The notes: generated by a model from the sequence alone, not told the origin. 64,000 bases of DNA from Trichoplax adhaerens (GCF_000150275.1 NW_002060947.1:852695-916694); one strand, 5' to 3'. Shown: positions 1 through 13,127, numbered from the stretch's first letter. A program made the numbers and translations.

Positions 1-23
1 ACTTTTGTACTCCCTAATTACAG

Positions 24-3000
24 TGGATTGTCAGAAAGGAAGCTATGATAAAAATTGCAGCCTTGTATAAATCATTTAAAACCAAGTAATGTTCTTAAAC
101 CATCTACATTGTGATAGCTGTAATTTGTATTAATATATTGCTAAATCAAATAGGAATGAAAAGAATAAATACCATAAAGAATTGCAGTGGATGCCGAATA
201 AATTATTGCATTGTTACTATCAGCCAGGAATTGAAGATAGGTAGGATGTTACTGGTGAAAATTATTAAACGTAGATCTTAACTAAAGGGGTAATGAACGG
301 AATGCCATACCTGAAAATGTTACAGGATTTTCGTTGAAAAGATTTTTCGAACTGCATTAATACCATGCAATTTAAAGGCAAATGATAAAATTTTGCAATT
401 GCTTAACCTTCAGAAAGTACTTGATGATCATGCCCTCAGGTAAAATTAAAACATTGAACTGTAAGATTGTATTTCCGAAAATAATTTTCACAATAGAAAA
501 ATATTTATATCTACAGAGCCTTAAATGAAATTTTCAGATCAAAAGCTATGTAAGTAAATATGCTTTGATAAAATTATTCGGTACAAATAAGTGACTAGCG
601 ATCAATATTAGTTACCTTTTTGTTTTCGTTTTGATCATTTTCAAAGTATGAGGAAGCACATGATGGAGTTTATTCAATTAGTCGACAAAGCGAAGGTATT
701 ATATTATGTAAACTTTTCTATTTGTGACGGATTTATTCATTAATTGTTAACATTGACAGTTGGAACCCGATAACGAAGATATGGAACCGAAAACGTTAGC
801 AAAGAAAATGGTCTTATCAAGTATGCTTCATATTTTACATTCATTATTTGAAAGCTGCACCTGCTATATCAGGTTATTTACCTTTTAAATTTCAGAAATG
901 TTTCCAGATTCTAGTAAAGCACATGACCAATTTAGATACATAGCCGACAGCTTGTATGATCAATTCTTTTGTAACACATTCAAGAAATGCTTTGACCCTA
1001 AAACTGATTGCGAAAAGACTTTGCAAGCAGAGGTAAAATTCGATTTGTAGTGGGCTACCATTGCCATGGACGAAGCTTACGTTTTAATTTTTCCTCTTCT
1101 TTACAGGTTGATATTTTAAAGGATTTAAGCTCAAGACGTATTTCGCCAGAGTGGATGCAAATCCTATTCGATCGTTGTACTTCTGTGACTTTTGATGGTG
1201 CTACTGTGCAATTTTTAGTCAAGCAAATACCGAAGATTGCCAAGAGTATGTCTGCTGATGATCAGCAAAAACTTGCGCAGAATGACAGCGGAAGCAATGA
1301 ATTTAGTAGATGCACTCAGATGTTACAGGTGAATATTATGTATTGCAGATTATAACATGGCTATTCACGTATTAATAAGCTAATAAAAGAACTTCATCTA
1401 AGTTTATTCTTGAAAAATTTATTCAGAGCGTGAGTATTTTAATGCCAACACTATTTACTTCCAAATCTTGCCAAGAAGAAATTTTACAAATGTTAGAAAG
1501 CCAAATGATATCTATAGGTAAGCTAAACATGATAGGTTGAGCAAAATAATATTCGGATGTATCGAAATAATTAAGATTCTATTTTCAGTTGACTTAGCTT
1601 TGCGCGTTTTGGTTAATTGTGCGAAAGAAATAAAAATTGATGAATGCCCTGTTAAATCGTAAGTAACTTACTTGCCGCTTAGATTACGCGTTTAGAGATG
1701 GACTGAAAAGCGAACATCTATCTATTTAGGTTTTTTCAACCAAAACTTATAAAATTCGCCACAAATGGCACCCCGGCACAGGCCAAACTATCCATGAAGT
1801 GTATAGCTACTCTCTGTAAAGATAGTGTGGTAATCATGGAAAGAATTCATGGGGTAAAAATTTGTAATTAATCGTAAATATGTTAAAAAATAAAAATTTG
1901 ATGATCTTTTACTATGATTCATACTTATTAAATACTTTGTATTTCTTTTATACGTAAGACATTGTTAAAATCACTACAAGTAGAATCTAAAATGCTATTG
2001 ACTACGTTAACGTCGCTTGCCCAAATTGCGACCTTTGCTCCTGGGGTATTTGAAAAAAACAGCTTGGAGATTGTACGAGAATTCGTGGTGAAGAAAATTG
2101 TTACTGTGGACGGTGTATGTTATCCATTGATATAGTCGCAATGTTTAGTAATGAATTGTCTAGACCTTTAGTAAGAATGAATAATTTCCTGTTAACAGGT
2201 AAAAGATAAGTCGCACTATCTTTTCTACAAGGAATATTATAATAAATGTTGTTTGCAGGGATTTGTCAACACCCATCAGTATCTTCCCGCCAATTTTGCG
2301 GTTACGCCGAATAAGGTAAGGTAAATTGGGCAACATTCAGATAATACTAAAGTTGTTTACCTGAAGTTATCGTGTTAAACATTCAATAGAAAAGAATTGT
2401 AAGGGGATCACCAACGAAAAAGGTTGCAACAACGCCTAAGGTACGTATTGAATAATGTTGTCAATCAGTGTCTCAATTTTAAGCATACTCATGCATGTCA
2501 CTGGATAGAAATCTTCTGCATCAGAATCGAATACTCCCCTCAAACGAAAATTAATCTCGACACCTAAAAGCAGTTTCGATTTTAAGTATGATTGAATTGA
2601 ATTAATTAACATAAGTATTTATACTCTGTGCACTTACTGAATATTAACGTTTGATCACGTATAGCAACACTAGTGACGACTCGGATAATGACCTTAACCA
2701 TTCAGTTCGAAGGTATGTACATATTCTGTTAGCATTCATGGATAATGCTACTGTAGATTTATTAATCAGACGCTCACTTAAAATGAAATATTATGGCTGT
2801 GACCATATATGTAGCCCCCCCAAGAAAGTGAACGTATCGAGTACGCCTGCAGCCAAACCAAGGTAAGACATAATCGAATCGAAAAAAAATATTTATAGAG
2901 GTATTAAAATTATTTATGTTCTCTTTTACTGCTCAGAAAATCGCGAAAGGGGCCGAGCATTAAAAACACAAACCCTTCCAAGTATGAAATACGTTAACGC

Positions 3001-6000
3001 TATTAATTCTTGTCCTAAGTATGTATTGTATGTTGATATCGCCAAGTAATGTTGGGTATCCTTCCGCCAGGTTGGAGCAACCCACAAAAACTAAAACACG
3101 TCCGAAGCGTGCAAGACGGTAATAATCGACCATTTGATCCTGGTAAAATTTTCTACGCTTAAATTAATTCTTACCGTAAATTGTCGGAAATTAGAGGTCG
3201 TAAAGCTGTAGAAAAAATGGCTGAAGAGTTTGGTTCCGAAGGATCAAATGAGAATAGAGAGAGGTTAGTTACAATTTTGTTATTTGTATGGTTATAGTGT
3301 ATCTTATAATAGTTACGGCATAGTTATTACTTGACGTCGTATGTTAATATTTCATTGTATAAGTTATATTTTCCTTCTGTTTATTGTAGCTCTAGTGATA
3401 TTGTAAGTCCAGACTCTGAGGAAGAGTTAGCATCATCTATTAGCAGGTATTAGTTATTAATTTCAAGCATATTATGCATACGATGATGTTGGAATCTTAT
3501 TTGTTCTTGACTGCTTCGCAGACCTACGAAAACGAAAAGGAGGTGATCATAAATTCTATCACGATCTATTCTTCATGGCATCACATTGAGCCCCTTTGAG
3601 AAGCTGTGTTACTTAAAATCGTTCGTTTTATTTGCAGTAACGACGAAACTTCCGATGATGAAGATCAAAAAGTCTCCCATTCGCGACGAAGGTATGATTA
3701 TTTGTTTTGTGTATGCAACATTCAACCAGACGTTACAATGCTGTATCCTCATTGTGCATAGAAGCCCCAGGAAAAAGCAAAGAACTGCTTCCCCGTCACG
3801 GTAAACGTACCGATACGAAATTGCGTTATTCTGTTATCAACATAAAATTTTGATCCTTTCCCTTCTTTAATTACCGTATTAACATCAGATTTTATTACAA
3901 ATTTGTAGTTCTGCTACAAGTCCGAAGAAAAAACTTAAAAGCGATAAAAGGAAGCCTAGTAAGCAATCTAAATCTAAAGTGGAAAGTAAATCAGTATCCA
4001 AAAGAAGGTAAGGTATTTTATGTTCGCTTGTATGTTAACTTAACTCTATATCGTAGTAATCCATAGTTTGCTGATACTATCTAGGGGCCTAAGAGGAGAC
4101 AAAATGGGAGAGGATAAACAAAGGTGATAAACTTAAGATGTTAAAAGTAGTATTACATCATGCATGTTAACCTTTGCATTTGCAATACTTTATGGCAGTA
4201 CTAACGTAACGGAAAGTATTAAAGTCGAAAAATCACCTACGCAAGCCGGCACAGAAAGTTCTGGTAAAACTCAAAATCAGAAAAGGTAGTTTTATTTCTA
4301 TAATTGCAATCGTTTGATCACAGTGTTAAGATATCTCGGAATACATTTGTCTTACCTGCAGTCATATCAATGAAGACACCGCCCGGCGTGCTAGAGGTCG
4401 CAGGTATTTCCTCTCGGCCGACATAGTAAACAGCTTGTACGACTCTAGAACATGGATTAATTGAATGTATAATTGCTTTTCTTTTCTGGTTCTCATAGGA
4501 AAAAGGAAATAACCGATGTAGACGATAAAGGAAAAGTCGAAGCAAAACAACCAGAAAAGAAGTCCGATCGTACATCACGATCTAAGCAAAGGTATATATG
4601 TGTTTTTATATTTAGATGTCATAAGTGTCTTATATCAATTTACAAAATATTTACACTAGCTCGAAAAAAAAAGATGCCGTTGCAGTAGAGAAAGAACATG
4701 CTATCGCATTAGATACTCATAAATCCGACTCTCCCCTAAATATTCAAAGGTGTCGCTTACACACACCCTAATTATCAAATTGGTTATATAAATTTATTAC
4801 AGGCCCTCTCTATTAAGAAAATTAAATCCTTAATACTTAATATTACAGTAAAAAAGAAACATCTCTGAGGAAAGGGGCTGCAAAGAAGGCCGATGGTAAA
4901 GTTGTATCAAAACCGAGGTATGTATTTATACTTTCAAGGCTGTAAGATGATCACAATTGAATGACAAAAACACTTGCAAATTCTTCATCGATTACACTTT
5001 ACGGCAGCCAAAAGGAACGTAGTAGTCGTTCACAAAGTAGACAAAGGTAAAAGTTTATTGTAGGAGTCTCCTAAATTTATCATTAATACAGGTTAAACGA
5101 TGTTGGTGCTAATTTTTTGCATCTTACGGAATAGCACTACAAGGAAGGCATCAAATACTAGTAAAGCGAAAGAAGAGAGTATTTCAACTGTTACGAAAAG
5201 GGGTAGTGCTGCATCACGATCGAGGAAAAAGTAAGAATAGGACGTTCGTTATTAAATCATTCAAGCGTAAAACGTGTTAAATGTTAGTTTCTTTATTCTG
5301 TATATATATCCTACTCAGGATTGAAAAAAAAAAAGTGAACGAACCTGTAGCAAAGAAAGAGAGGTAGATAGACAATCAGATTTTTTAAGATAAAACTTTC
5401 CGTTTTAGCTGATGCGATAGTATCTCATATGTTGTAGTTTAACCGAAACGAAAGAGGATACAGCTAAAATGGAAGATAGCGATGATAGTGACTCTTCTGA
5501 TTATGTTGAAGCTTCGAGTAAAATGAAGACTACGGAAAAGTATGTCCAATCTTGTACAAAGTGCAATTCTATTTAATATCATATAGCCTCTGAAATCTAG
5601 TTAACGAACTAGTGACGTGTTACCCCATGCTAACAATTGGATTTATCCATTGATGATGCTAATAATTTTGATTAACACTACAATCAACCAGGAAAAGCAA
5701 AAGTGCTGCTAAGTCTAGCAAAGCCACCCCAAAAACTGTGCCCAGAAGGAAGGCCACTACGGTAAAAGTAAGAAGTGAAGGCTGAACTTGTGCTTATTAA
5801 AATGATTGCTAAATTATCCTTTTATTTTAATCTTTGACATTACTACTGTAGAAAAAAGCTGATAAGCAACAAAAATTATTCAAAGGAAATCCTCCACGAA
5901 ACGTAGGCTGTGCTTCATGTTCATAACATCATTTTATATTGAATGTTGTCTAAAATGGTTCCATGCTTTTATTATATTAGGTTAAAAGAAAGAGGAAAAT

Positions 6001-6004
6001 CTGA
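24..6004 (+). CDS. PDS5: PDS5-like sister-chromatid cohesion protein (5' end outside window)
   Basis: PDS5 proteins bind cohesin on chromatin and control its loading, release and cohesion. Exons read by eye: 24-85, 154-240, 326-439, 647-695, 760-820, 896-1032, 1107-1328, 1427-1517, 1589-1658, 1730-1853, 1959-about 2105, 2199-2315, then 25 short exons to the TGA at 6002-6004. The first block keeps PDS5 HEAT-repeat signatures (VRKEAM, KLLHCYYQPGIEDR, SSKAHDQF, GTPAQAK). The exon at 2199-2315 carries NTHQYLPANF, like the segment after the HEAT repeats in vertebrate PDS5. A body segment of roughly 400 residues expected between them is absent. The tail is about 500 residues of Lys/Arg/Ser-rich disordered sequence with AT-hook-like RPKRARR and RRARGRR, ending in the NLS-like VKRKRKI. 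The join 1959-exon to 2199-exon is uncertain: the best donor (2113) breaks frame, while donors at 2088 or 2106 keep it. Family assignment is firm; exact borders less so. Confidence 0.85.
2665..5539 (+). other. Run of 20 symmetric phase-2 mini-exons in the PDS5 tail
   Basis: Exons: 2665-2712, 2815-2862, 2937-2981, 3071-3118, 3195-3263, 3390-3446, 3522-3542, 3638-3691, 3762-3800, 3909-4007, 4085-4123, 4199-4285, 4362-4403, 4499-4591, 4660-4749, 4849-4917, 5008-5046, 5135-5230, 5319-5363, 5438-5539. Every one is a multiple of 3 (21 to 102 nt), begins with the last base of a codon and ends with the first two (usually AG, sometimes AA or CG, giving Arg, Ser or Lys at the junction). Introns are 68-152 nt. 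Any exon can therefore be skipped without a frameshift. The peptides are low-complexity basic/acidic segments that are similar in style but not obvious copies of one another. Confidence 0.8.
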
Positions 6005-6086
6005 TTATCTAAATATAAGAACTTAGGGTGTTTTTCCGATTAACAAATAGTAAATTAATGAGATTGTGCAATATTAGAAAAATAAA
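5968..6086. terminator. Overlapping convergent 3' ends of PDS5 and EXOC1
   Basis: The PDS5 stop ends at 6004 and the EXOC1 stop ends at 6055, leaving 50 bp between stop codons. The nearest plus-strand AATAAA is at 6081-6086, inside the last EXOC1 coding exon. The nearest minus-strand AATAAA (TTTATT on plus) is at 5968-5973, in the last PDS5 intron. If both are used, the two mRNAs overlap by about 100 nt antisense. The signals are read directly; use of them is inferred. Confidence 0.5.
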
Positions 6087-9000
6087 TCAGTACATCGTCA
6101 ATAGAGAATTCTAATGTAATATTTGAGCCGGGATAACATCTCTTAACTAAATCTTGTATATTGTTGTATTGTCGGAGAAAGTGCTCTTGCATACTGTGCC
6201 AAACAACCTACAAATAAACATTGAAGTGAAATGGTTTCAGTATATCGCTGCTATTGTATAAGTAACGTACGTGCACTGTTACTAAGCGTCATTGTACCTG
6301 CAAGAGATTTTCTTCTTCACACAAGTGTTTTTCAACTTTCTTATATAAACTATCTAAACCCTTTCTAACCTATAGCGGATACAATGTTAACATAGATTCA
6401 CTTAACAACGACGTATTCGTAAGTTAATAATTATGCCAACTTCTGTAGCTTACTTCTTTCGCGGGATATTCTTTGATTATTTTCCGAAGTTCTTGTTTGT
6501 TATAAGCTAACTGGAAGCCAACTTCTTCAGCTTTAACACCGGATGCTAACAGATTCTCTAACCCGTCGATAAATGTCTATAAAGATTAAAGAAATCAGTT
6601 ACCTACTCGCAAAGTCTGAAAGTGTTTTACTATTTGATACAAGTTTCGAATTACGTTTAGGTTTTCCATTGGTCGACCCAACATGGATGTAATGTATGCA
6701 TTTAAATAAAATTGATAGTTTTCTTTTGCTTCTTTTCTTTCATTTTCTAAGCTGGTAATTTTCAAACGTGCAATGCTTGCTACAAATGGATCGAATAACG
6801 TTGAATGTACGATTACCTTTTAGTAATGTTTTATAGCTTATAAGAACTGCTTAAATGTAATTATAGTAAGTAAATTAGGGCGATAAATAAAGTCGAAGTG
6901 TTTTCAACAGTATACTTACAAAATAATCGATGAAAGTTTTCTAGTCATTATATCGAGAGATAAACAGAAATTGACACCCAAATATTAGTCTTAATTTGTA
7001 ATGTCATTAAAACGTAAAAGCTCCTTGTCTATTATTACCAAAGTTTATGACGTCCTTAGGTGTTTTTGGATGCTCAAGTGCTACTCTAGAAATTCCAGCA
7101 CATATAGCAATAAACAAACGAGAATATGCCTTATCGAGATCGCCTCTCCTGTCAGAACCTTTAAATATCGTTTCTGCCTCTTCTGCAAATTCCTGCAAGA
7201 GAAGTTAGGAGATATTGGATCCCGTTGATGAAACTAATATGCACTAATATTCGAATATTTATAAATTCAATGCAAACCTCAAATTTAATGACAAATGGAA
7301 GAATTCCGCATTTTGATTTCTTACTGATTTTGTAATCATCGAAAGATCTCGTCAAACTTGTCTAATACAAATTTTAATGAAACGGAGGTATTATGCTGTG
7401 AGATTAATGATGTCCTTAAAATAACAAGGCATCATTTTTTCTTTTGGTTTTCATAAAGTTTGTAAAGGTGAACTACCAAGGGTATTATTACATTGCTGTA
7501 CTTACTACACATCCATCGAATAGACGCTTAACAGTAACCAACCAATTCGCAATCAACTTGCTGTAAAAGGAAGCTACACCTTGAGCGTACCCGTAGTGAG
7601 ATTTTATTTGTGCACTAACGCGTACGAACATGTGTAGAGAAATTCTAAAATATAGTAGCAGATATAATTAGAGTATATTTTCAATCTGCAACTATAAAGC
7701 ATCAAATGAGGTACAAAAAAATATAAGTGAATTTAAAATGAACATACGACGGATCAACTTTGTCACCAGCCTTAATGAGATTAGCCATATCCGAATCTAG
7801 TGAAGGAAAGATTTCTTCTAGCATATTCCTAAAAATGTTACCAAAGCATTCATTTATGGATTCGTAATACCACATTTACATGGGACTACCCATTCTCAAG
7901 CAAAACTTGTAGTAAATAACTACCTGGCGTCGTCGAAAGTCTTTCGTCTACGTATAGAGAAATATAAGTTGGTGATCAAAATCTGTTAAATTCAGCCTTA
8001 CTGTTATTAGAACTTACTGTTTTTCCATCATTGCGTCCTTTCTTGCACGACTGCCCTTCTTAGTACGAAACGCATCAGGTATATCATTTCCATTACCAAG
8101 TTCTGATGAGTTGCTAGTTGATAGCTGACTCAATCTCCTCCTACTTTCTGCTACACTACCAGAGCTATCAATCGTGTCTTCGTTAATCTGTTGCTGTAGG
8201 GAAAATGCGGTTAAAACATAATCATGACTCAAGTCATGTAATAAAATTATAGCCTAGCAACAAACCGGATGGTTGGTCTTGATATCGCTAACAACGGGAA
8301 GATGAAAGAATTCCGTAATAAAGTCCTGTTCATGACCAACATACGATCCTAATCCCTCTAATAAAATTCCAAAAACCTAAGCAAAGAACCATTTCGGTTA
8401 AATTATTTTCATTAAACGGCTATAATCTTGATATTAATCCTAAATGATGCACCTTTCCAAATTTAGCAATAACTTCCTTATCAAACCCGGACGTTTCAGA
8501 GTTATGTATACCAGATCTTATATCCACATTCTTTAAACTTTTCGTGGCCGTATTGAAAACATCTATCATTAAGGGTAAAAACAGAATAAGAGTAATCAAT
8601 GGAATGACAGAAACTACAAACGCTAACGTATCGTTGATAAACTGCTTACCAAAAACTTTACTGTCAGAATTACTCTTCTGAAAAACTTTCTTAATTTTCT
8701 CAAAATAGTCATGCAATTCCTTTTCATATCGCTTACTGATACAACGAGTATATGCCTAACAAGACCATAAATATTATACAGTAAGATTGATCGTAATACG
8801 CCCATTTACTAAGTAGGATCAATTAAAGAACTAAATTATACAGCTACGCATACATTGCAAAGATCCTCAAACATAACTGAGTCCATTTCTTTTAACCATA
8901 AAACTAATTGCGCATAGGGTAATAGCTTTGAGTGTCTGATAGCATGCTTTGGAAGTACAATTTCTCCTGATGAGCCAACACTTATAAACTCGAATGTACT

Positions 9001-12000
9001 ACCCTATGGTTTTGTTATCATAAGAATTATCATATTAGCGAAAAAATATTTATAACTCTTAATAATTGATATGCATAATGACAATATTACCTGCTTTTCA
9101 AACATACTAATTAACCGTTCCTTGAGACGTTTCTTAAATTTTGTACAGTGCATGCTAATATTTTGAAATTGTTCGCTAACAGCATTTAGCCGAATCAATT
9201 CTGACGTTAAACCAATTGAAACCGTTAGATAATTGTCATAATTTTATCGCTTAGTGTCAACACCTTCGAGGCTAACAACTCAGCCATGTTAAATTTATTA
9301 CTAACCTGGTTTCGAATCCGATTTTAAAGCAATTTGAGCAGCTAAGGCAGCTTCAGTACATTTCGGTAATGCGTATTCATCATCTACACTAGCTTCGGCT
9401 AGTGTAGTCAAGTATTCCTCTGGTAAGTCAAATCGTTCCTAGATATAATGGCAAAATTAGCTATTTCTAATAGTAAAGTAATTCTCTTACTTAACACTAT
9501 TGTGAATATGGTAATATAATCATCTTATAGAAAGAACTGTATAGCAGTTATACAATTACAAACCACGATTGCCTCTACTTCAGCTATTAGTTTGTTATAA
9601 TTTTTCATCTCCACTATCATATGATCGTTTATGGAACTCATTTGATGCATATGCTTCTCAACGGTCTAAATTAAAATGAATAAGAACCTATATTACAGAT
9701 TTTGGTAAAAATTACAGTGGGATGAAAATTATAAATGCGATTCTTTCAGAAAAACAACCTTAAGCAATTCAGAATAGTAACTCAATTTATCTTCGACTCC
9801 GTCCAATTCCTTCACGCTATCATTAATATATTCTACAAGATCTATAACACCTTGTTCGGCATTCATAATAGTTTGAATATTAGCCTGTAGATAGTAAGAT
9901 ACAAATCATCAATTAGTTAGTTTAGGTGTCATCGATATGGGCTACGTACCACATTTGTCGAGACGTAAGTGAGTTAAAACTAAATAGCGAACATTTATCC
10001 GTGTCAAATTCTTGCTATAACGATTTGCAATATTTAAAATCTGCTTAATCATTTGTAACTTAAGCATATTATACGTACACCATCGAGTGCAATTAGTTCT
10101 TCGGATAATTTTTCGGTAAATAGTTCAGCATTAGTTATCGAATAATCGAATTTGCTCATCATGGCTTGAAGATCTGCTTCTTCAGCTGTTGTTAATTCTT
10201 GATAATCTTCTGCGGCTGAGTTAATTATTTATTTATTACGTTAGTAATTACGTAAGTTAATTCCACTATAATAAGGCAATTAACAGTGTCCAACCAACAT
10301 ACTTTCAACTCCTTCTACTTGTAAAATAGCATCCTGCTGCTGATCGGCCTCGTTTGCATTGGCATTAAGTAATAGTTCTAAATTAATTTTAATTTGTAGT
10401 TTGAGTGCATAGTCAGGTACCAATAGGAGTAAAATCGTACTTTATTACGATTCGATTTATAAATTCAAACGCATTAGTATCTCAAATGATGTCAATACTC
10501 AACTCTTCAAACTATTATTCAAATTTCGAAAATCGACATTTTGAGCTGGAACGAATTTGTTACAGATCTACGAGAGACCATAGCAGACACAATTTAGCAA
10601 ATCGTATTTATGATGGTGATGTTTTTGTTAGTCACCATCCAAGTAAGATCAAGAAAGCGATTACCAGCGTAACAATTATATTACACTGTATTAACTAAAA
10701 GTAATGATTAAATCTTTACTTTAAACTTTTGCTAGTTACTACACTGAATTATGTTGAAAGCATAAACAATATTTCAATTTACCTTCCATAGTTGCCCAAT
10801 AAAAGCAGTCTTTTCGTAAACATTATTAGCTACCCATTTGAATGTTTTCTCAAGTATTAAATCGAAATCTTTACTTTCCTACAATTATACAACAGTCGAA
10901 AGGATATCAATATCATCTATTGATTCAATGATTACGATAGCGTTTTATTATAGATCAAAAATTATAGTTAAACTAAATAACAAGGAACTATCACTTTAAA
11001 ATATTTATTTGCATTACTGTAGCAGTTGGGTCAACATTAACGCGTATTAGCTTACGAATTTGGAGAATTTATCCGTATCAATAGAAATTCAAGTTTGAAA
11101 GTTATTATTTCGCTTTAGTAAATCGTAGCAGAAGGTAGAGAAATATGATAAAAATAACGCAATTTACTAAGGTTCTCGTCTACAGTATACTGTACAGCTA
11201 AAGATATCATACTGTACGTGTGCTACTTGTTTATAAAAACCGGAACCGTCCGAAAAAGACTAGATCAATTAAATGTTCAGTTGCCAATATATTGGTATCT
11301 CATTATATGCTGAAGACTTACCTCGCCGCTGTCTTTGCCATCTACTGCCTTGAGTTGCTTGATGGTCCATGACGTCTTCTTTTTGAATGTGCCCTTTTCA
11401 GATTTTCTGACTTGATATAACGAAACTTGTATCGGCTCCATTTTAGTCGCTACCATAACATTCAAATCAAACTCTATTAACTTAGCTTAAAATGGCATCA
11501 TGTTGTTTCAAAATGTTCATATAGTACAGTACAAGAAAAAATAGCATTCTAGCTGTTGAAGCACAATTCTACTGTACTGTACGTAGTTAGTATTTCTAGT
11601 TTCTATGCTTTATCAATATGCAAAATGGTAGTAGGCGTATATGATTACCAGAGGCACAATTAGTCAATTTCCTGTAAGAAACTAAATAAGATTGAGACAG
11701 TAATTGGTCAAGTGAAATATGTGATACGTAATTCATCATGATAAAGGCGTCTACAATACGTTGAGACGTGCAATCCTCATTGCTCTCTATTATTATAACG
11801 TTGTCTACAATGACTAAGAATGAAAATGTCAATTCTACAACTTGGTTACATGCTAGCCTATCTTGCTGATTTGGGTCGTGATTTTAGTATTCAGAGAATT
11901 CCTAGCTACCTATTTATCCCAACCTATTGCTGTGGTTTAATTTGGATGGCTTACGAGGTAATGCAATGTACAAAGGAAACTTTGATATGCATTAAAAATC

Positions 12001-12671
12001 ATGTAGGCTGCAACTACAGTAAATTGCGATTCAAGTCGAGTGTTGTTCAATCTAGGTGTGTCATCAATTCATAAAATTTTCAAGCAATCAAGACTTTTAT
12101 ACATCTATAGACCATAGACTTCTGACAGTAAAGCTTACCGTCATAACTCTCTATCGCAGATAATTCTGTTTAGTGATTTATTTTCGACAATACTTCTAAT
12201 AAAAATTGCTATCTTCACTATTATGATAACTAGTTTAATAATTGAATCCAATGTAATTTGACTGCAATCATCACAGCAAAGGAATGGTAAAGACAATCTC
12301 AGTCTATGAAGACAAGAAGGCAACGATCAATCAGTGTTGTCATACAGAGTCATTTGAACATTGGCTTCACTGAACGGAGACTTTCAGCAATAGGATTTTT
12401 CATTGACAGCGCAGGCTATCACAACATTATCCACATTAACTTGTATCTTTTCACTACTCGTCCCGTTCAACATGGTTCACTTAGGCATTGAAACCATGGT
12501 TATTTGCATACTGTACTTTAATATTATTATTCAAATAAACTTACCTGCAATACATAAAAAATCCGTTTTCTTCCTTTTACCGCCACGTTTATTGACCCGA
12601 ACAAACGCACGCAAGACTTCTTCACCAGGTGTAAAAACCTCATTCTGTAGTCTATGCTTCAAAGCAGCCAT
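6055..12671 (-). CDS. EXOC1: Exocyst complex component 1 (Sec3 homologue)
   Basis: Sec3/EXOC1 is the exocyst subunit that helps tether secretory vesicles to the plasma membrane. Exons (minus order): 12545-12671, 11322-11473, 10783-10878, 10303-10423, 10079-10215, 9759-9884, 9564-9665, 9306-9438, 9091-9200, 8854-9003, 8650-8755, 8453-8562, 8266-8376, 8018-8193, 7924-7947, 7748-7828, 7506-7644, 7278-7361, 7039-7192, 6655-6779, 6454-6576, 6298-6369, 6055-6207. They sum to 904 codons including stop, close to the human length. The start [16 protein letters not shown] matches the EXOC1 N-terminus, and exons 1-3 form the N-terminal PH-type lipid/Rho-binding domain. Strong matches follow: [36 protein letters not shown], and the end CYPGSN...SNIAQSH. 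One border (before 10423) lacks a canonical AG, so that junction may be wrong or hide a micro-exon. A 24-nt exon sits at 7924-7947. Confidence 0.92.
11160..11590. repeat. GTAC-rich palindromic repeat motifs in EXOC1 introns 1-2
   Basis: Short inverted motifs of the TACTGTACAGTA type flank exon 2 of EXOC1 (about 11180-11220 and 11520-11585). They belong to the same motif family that forms dense clusters at 13.1-13.6 kb and 27.5-29.3 kb. No protein is encoded. Confidence 0.5.
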
Positions 12672-13127
12672 TTTCGATTTGAGTTAGGGATTAGTCGGTT
12701 TCAATAATTTTATGCAAAATGGCGTCCAATCCCAACTATTGATTGTACATAATTGACAAAGTATTTCTTCTTAATTGGCTGGCCTAGTTGAAATTTTCAG
12801 CAATGGACGATGACAGAAAGTTTCAATTGCATTTGACGAATGCAATTGAAAGTTACAATAGGGCGAATGTCAGCCTATGAAGATCGATAAGGCTTTTATG
12901 ACTTTGTGGGTCGTGCTACCGAAGCGTGTAGCACAGTCTGTAATCACTTTGGAACTTCAAGCACAACGACTGAGGCAAACTGATGCGTTATGACGAAGCT
13001 GCGAGTCACCCTTGCAGCGTATCATACTGTTGCAACACGAAGCAATGGGCGGGTGAAGTGACATCCACTTCAGTAACGCTTGTTTACAACACTGCTCTGT
13101 ACGACTCCCTGTGAACACGAGTGGGTG
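12672..13127. other. Upstream flank of EXOC1, no gene seen
   Basis: Sequence upstream of the EXOC1 start codon. No convincing coding exon on either strand; it should contain the EXOC1 promoter and 5' UTR, but no specific element can be recognised. Around 12820-12855 there is an inverted repeat built on AGTTTCAATTGCATT and its complement (potential hairpin). Confidence 0.4.

Noticed and set aside
2665..5539. Regularly spaced short units read as a CRISPR-like or satellite array
   Set aside because: The regular spacing comes from alternating mini-exons and introns with proper splice signals; the units are not copies of one sequence.
10405..10698. 97-codon plus-strand ORF
   Set aside because: It lies over an EXOC1 intron and exon 4 on the opposite strand and has no family resemblance.
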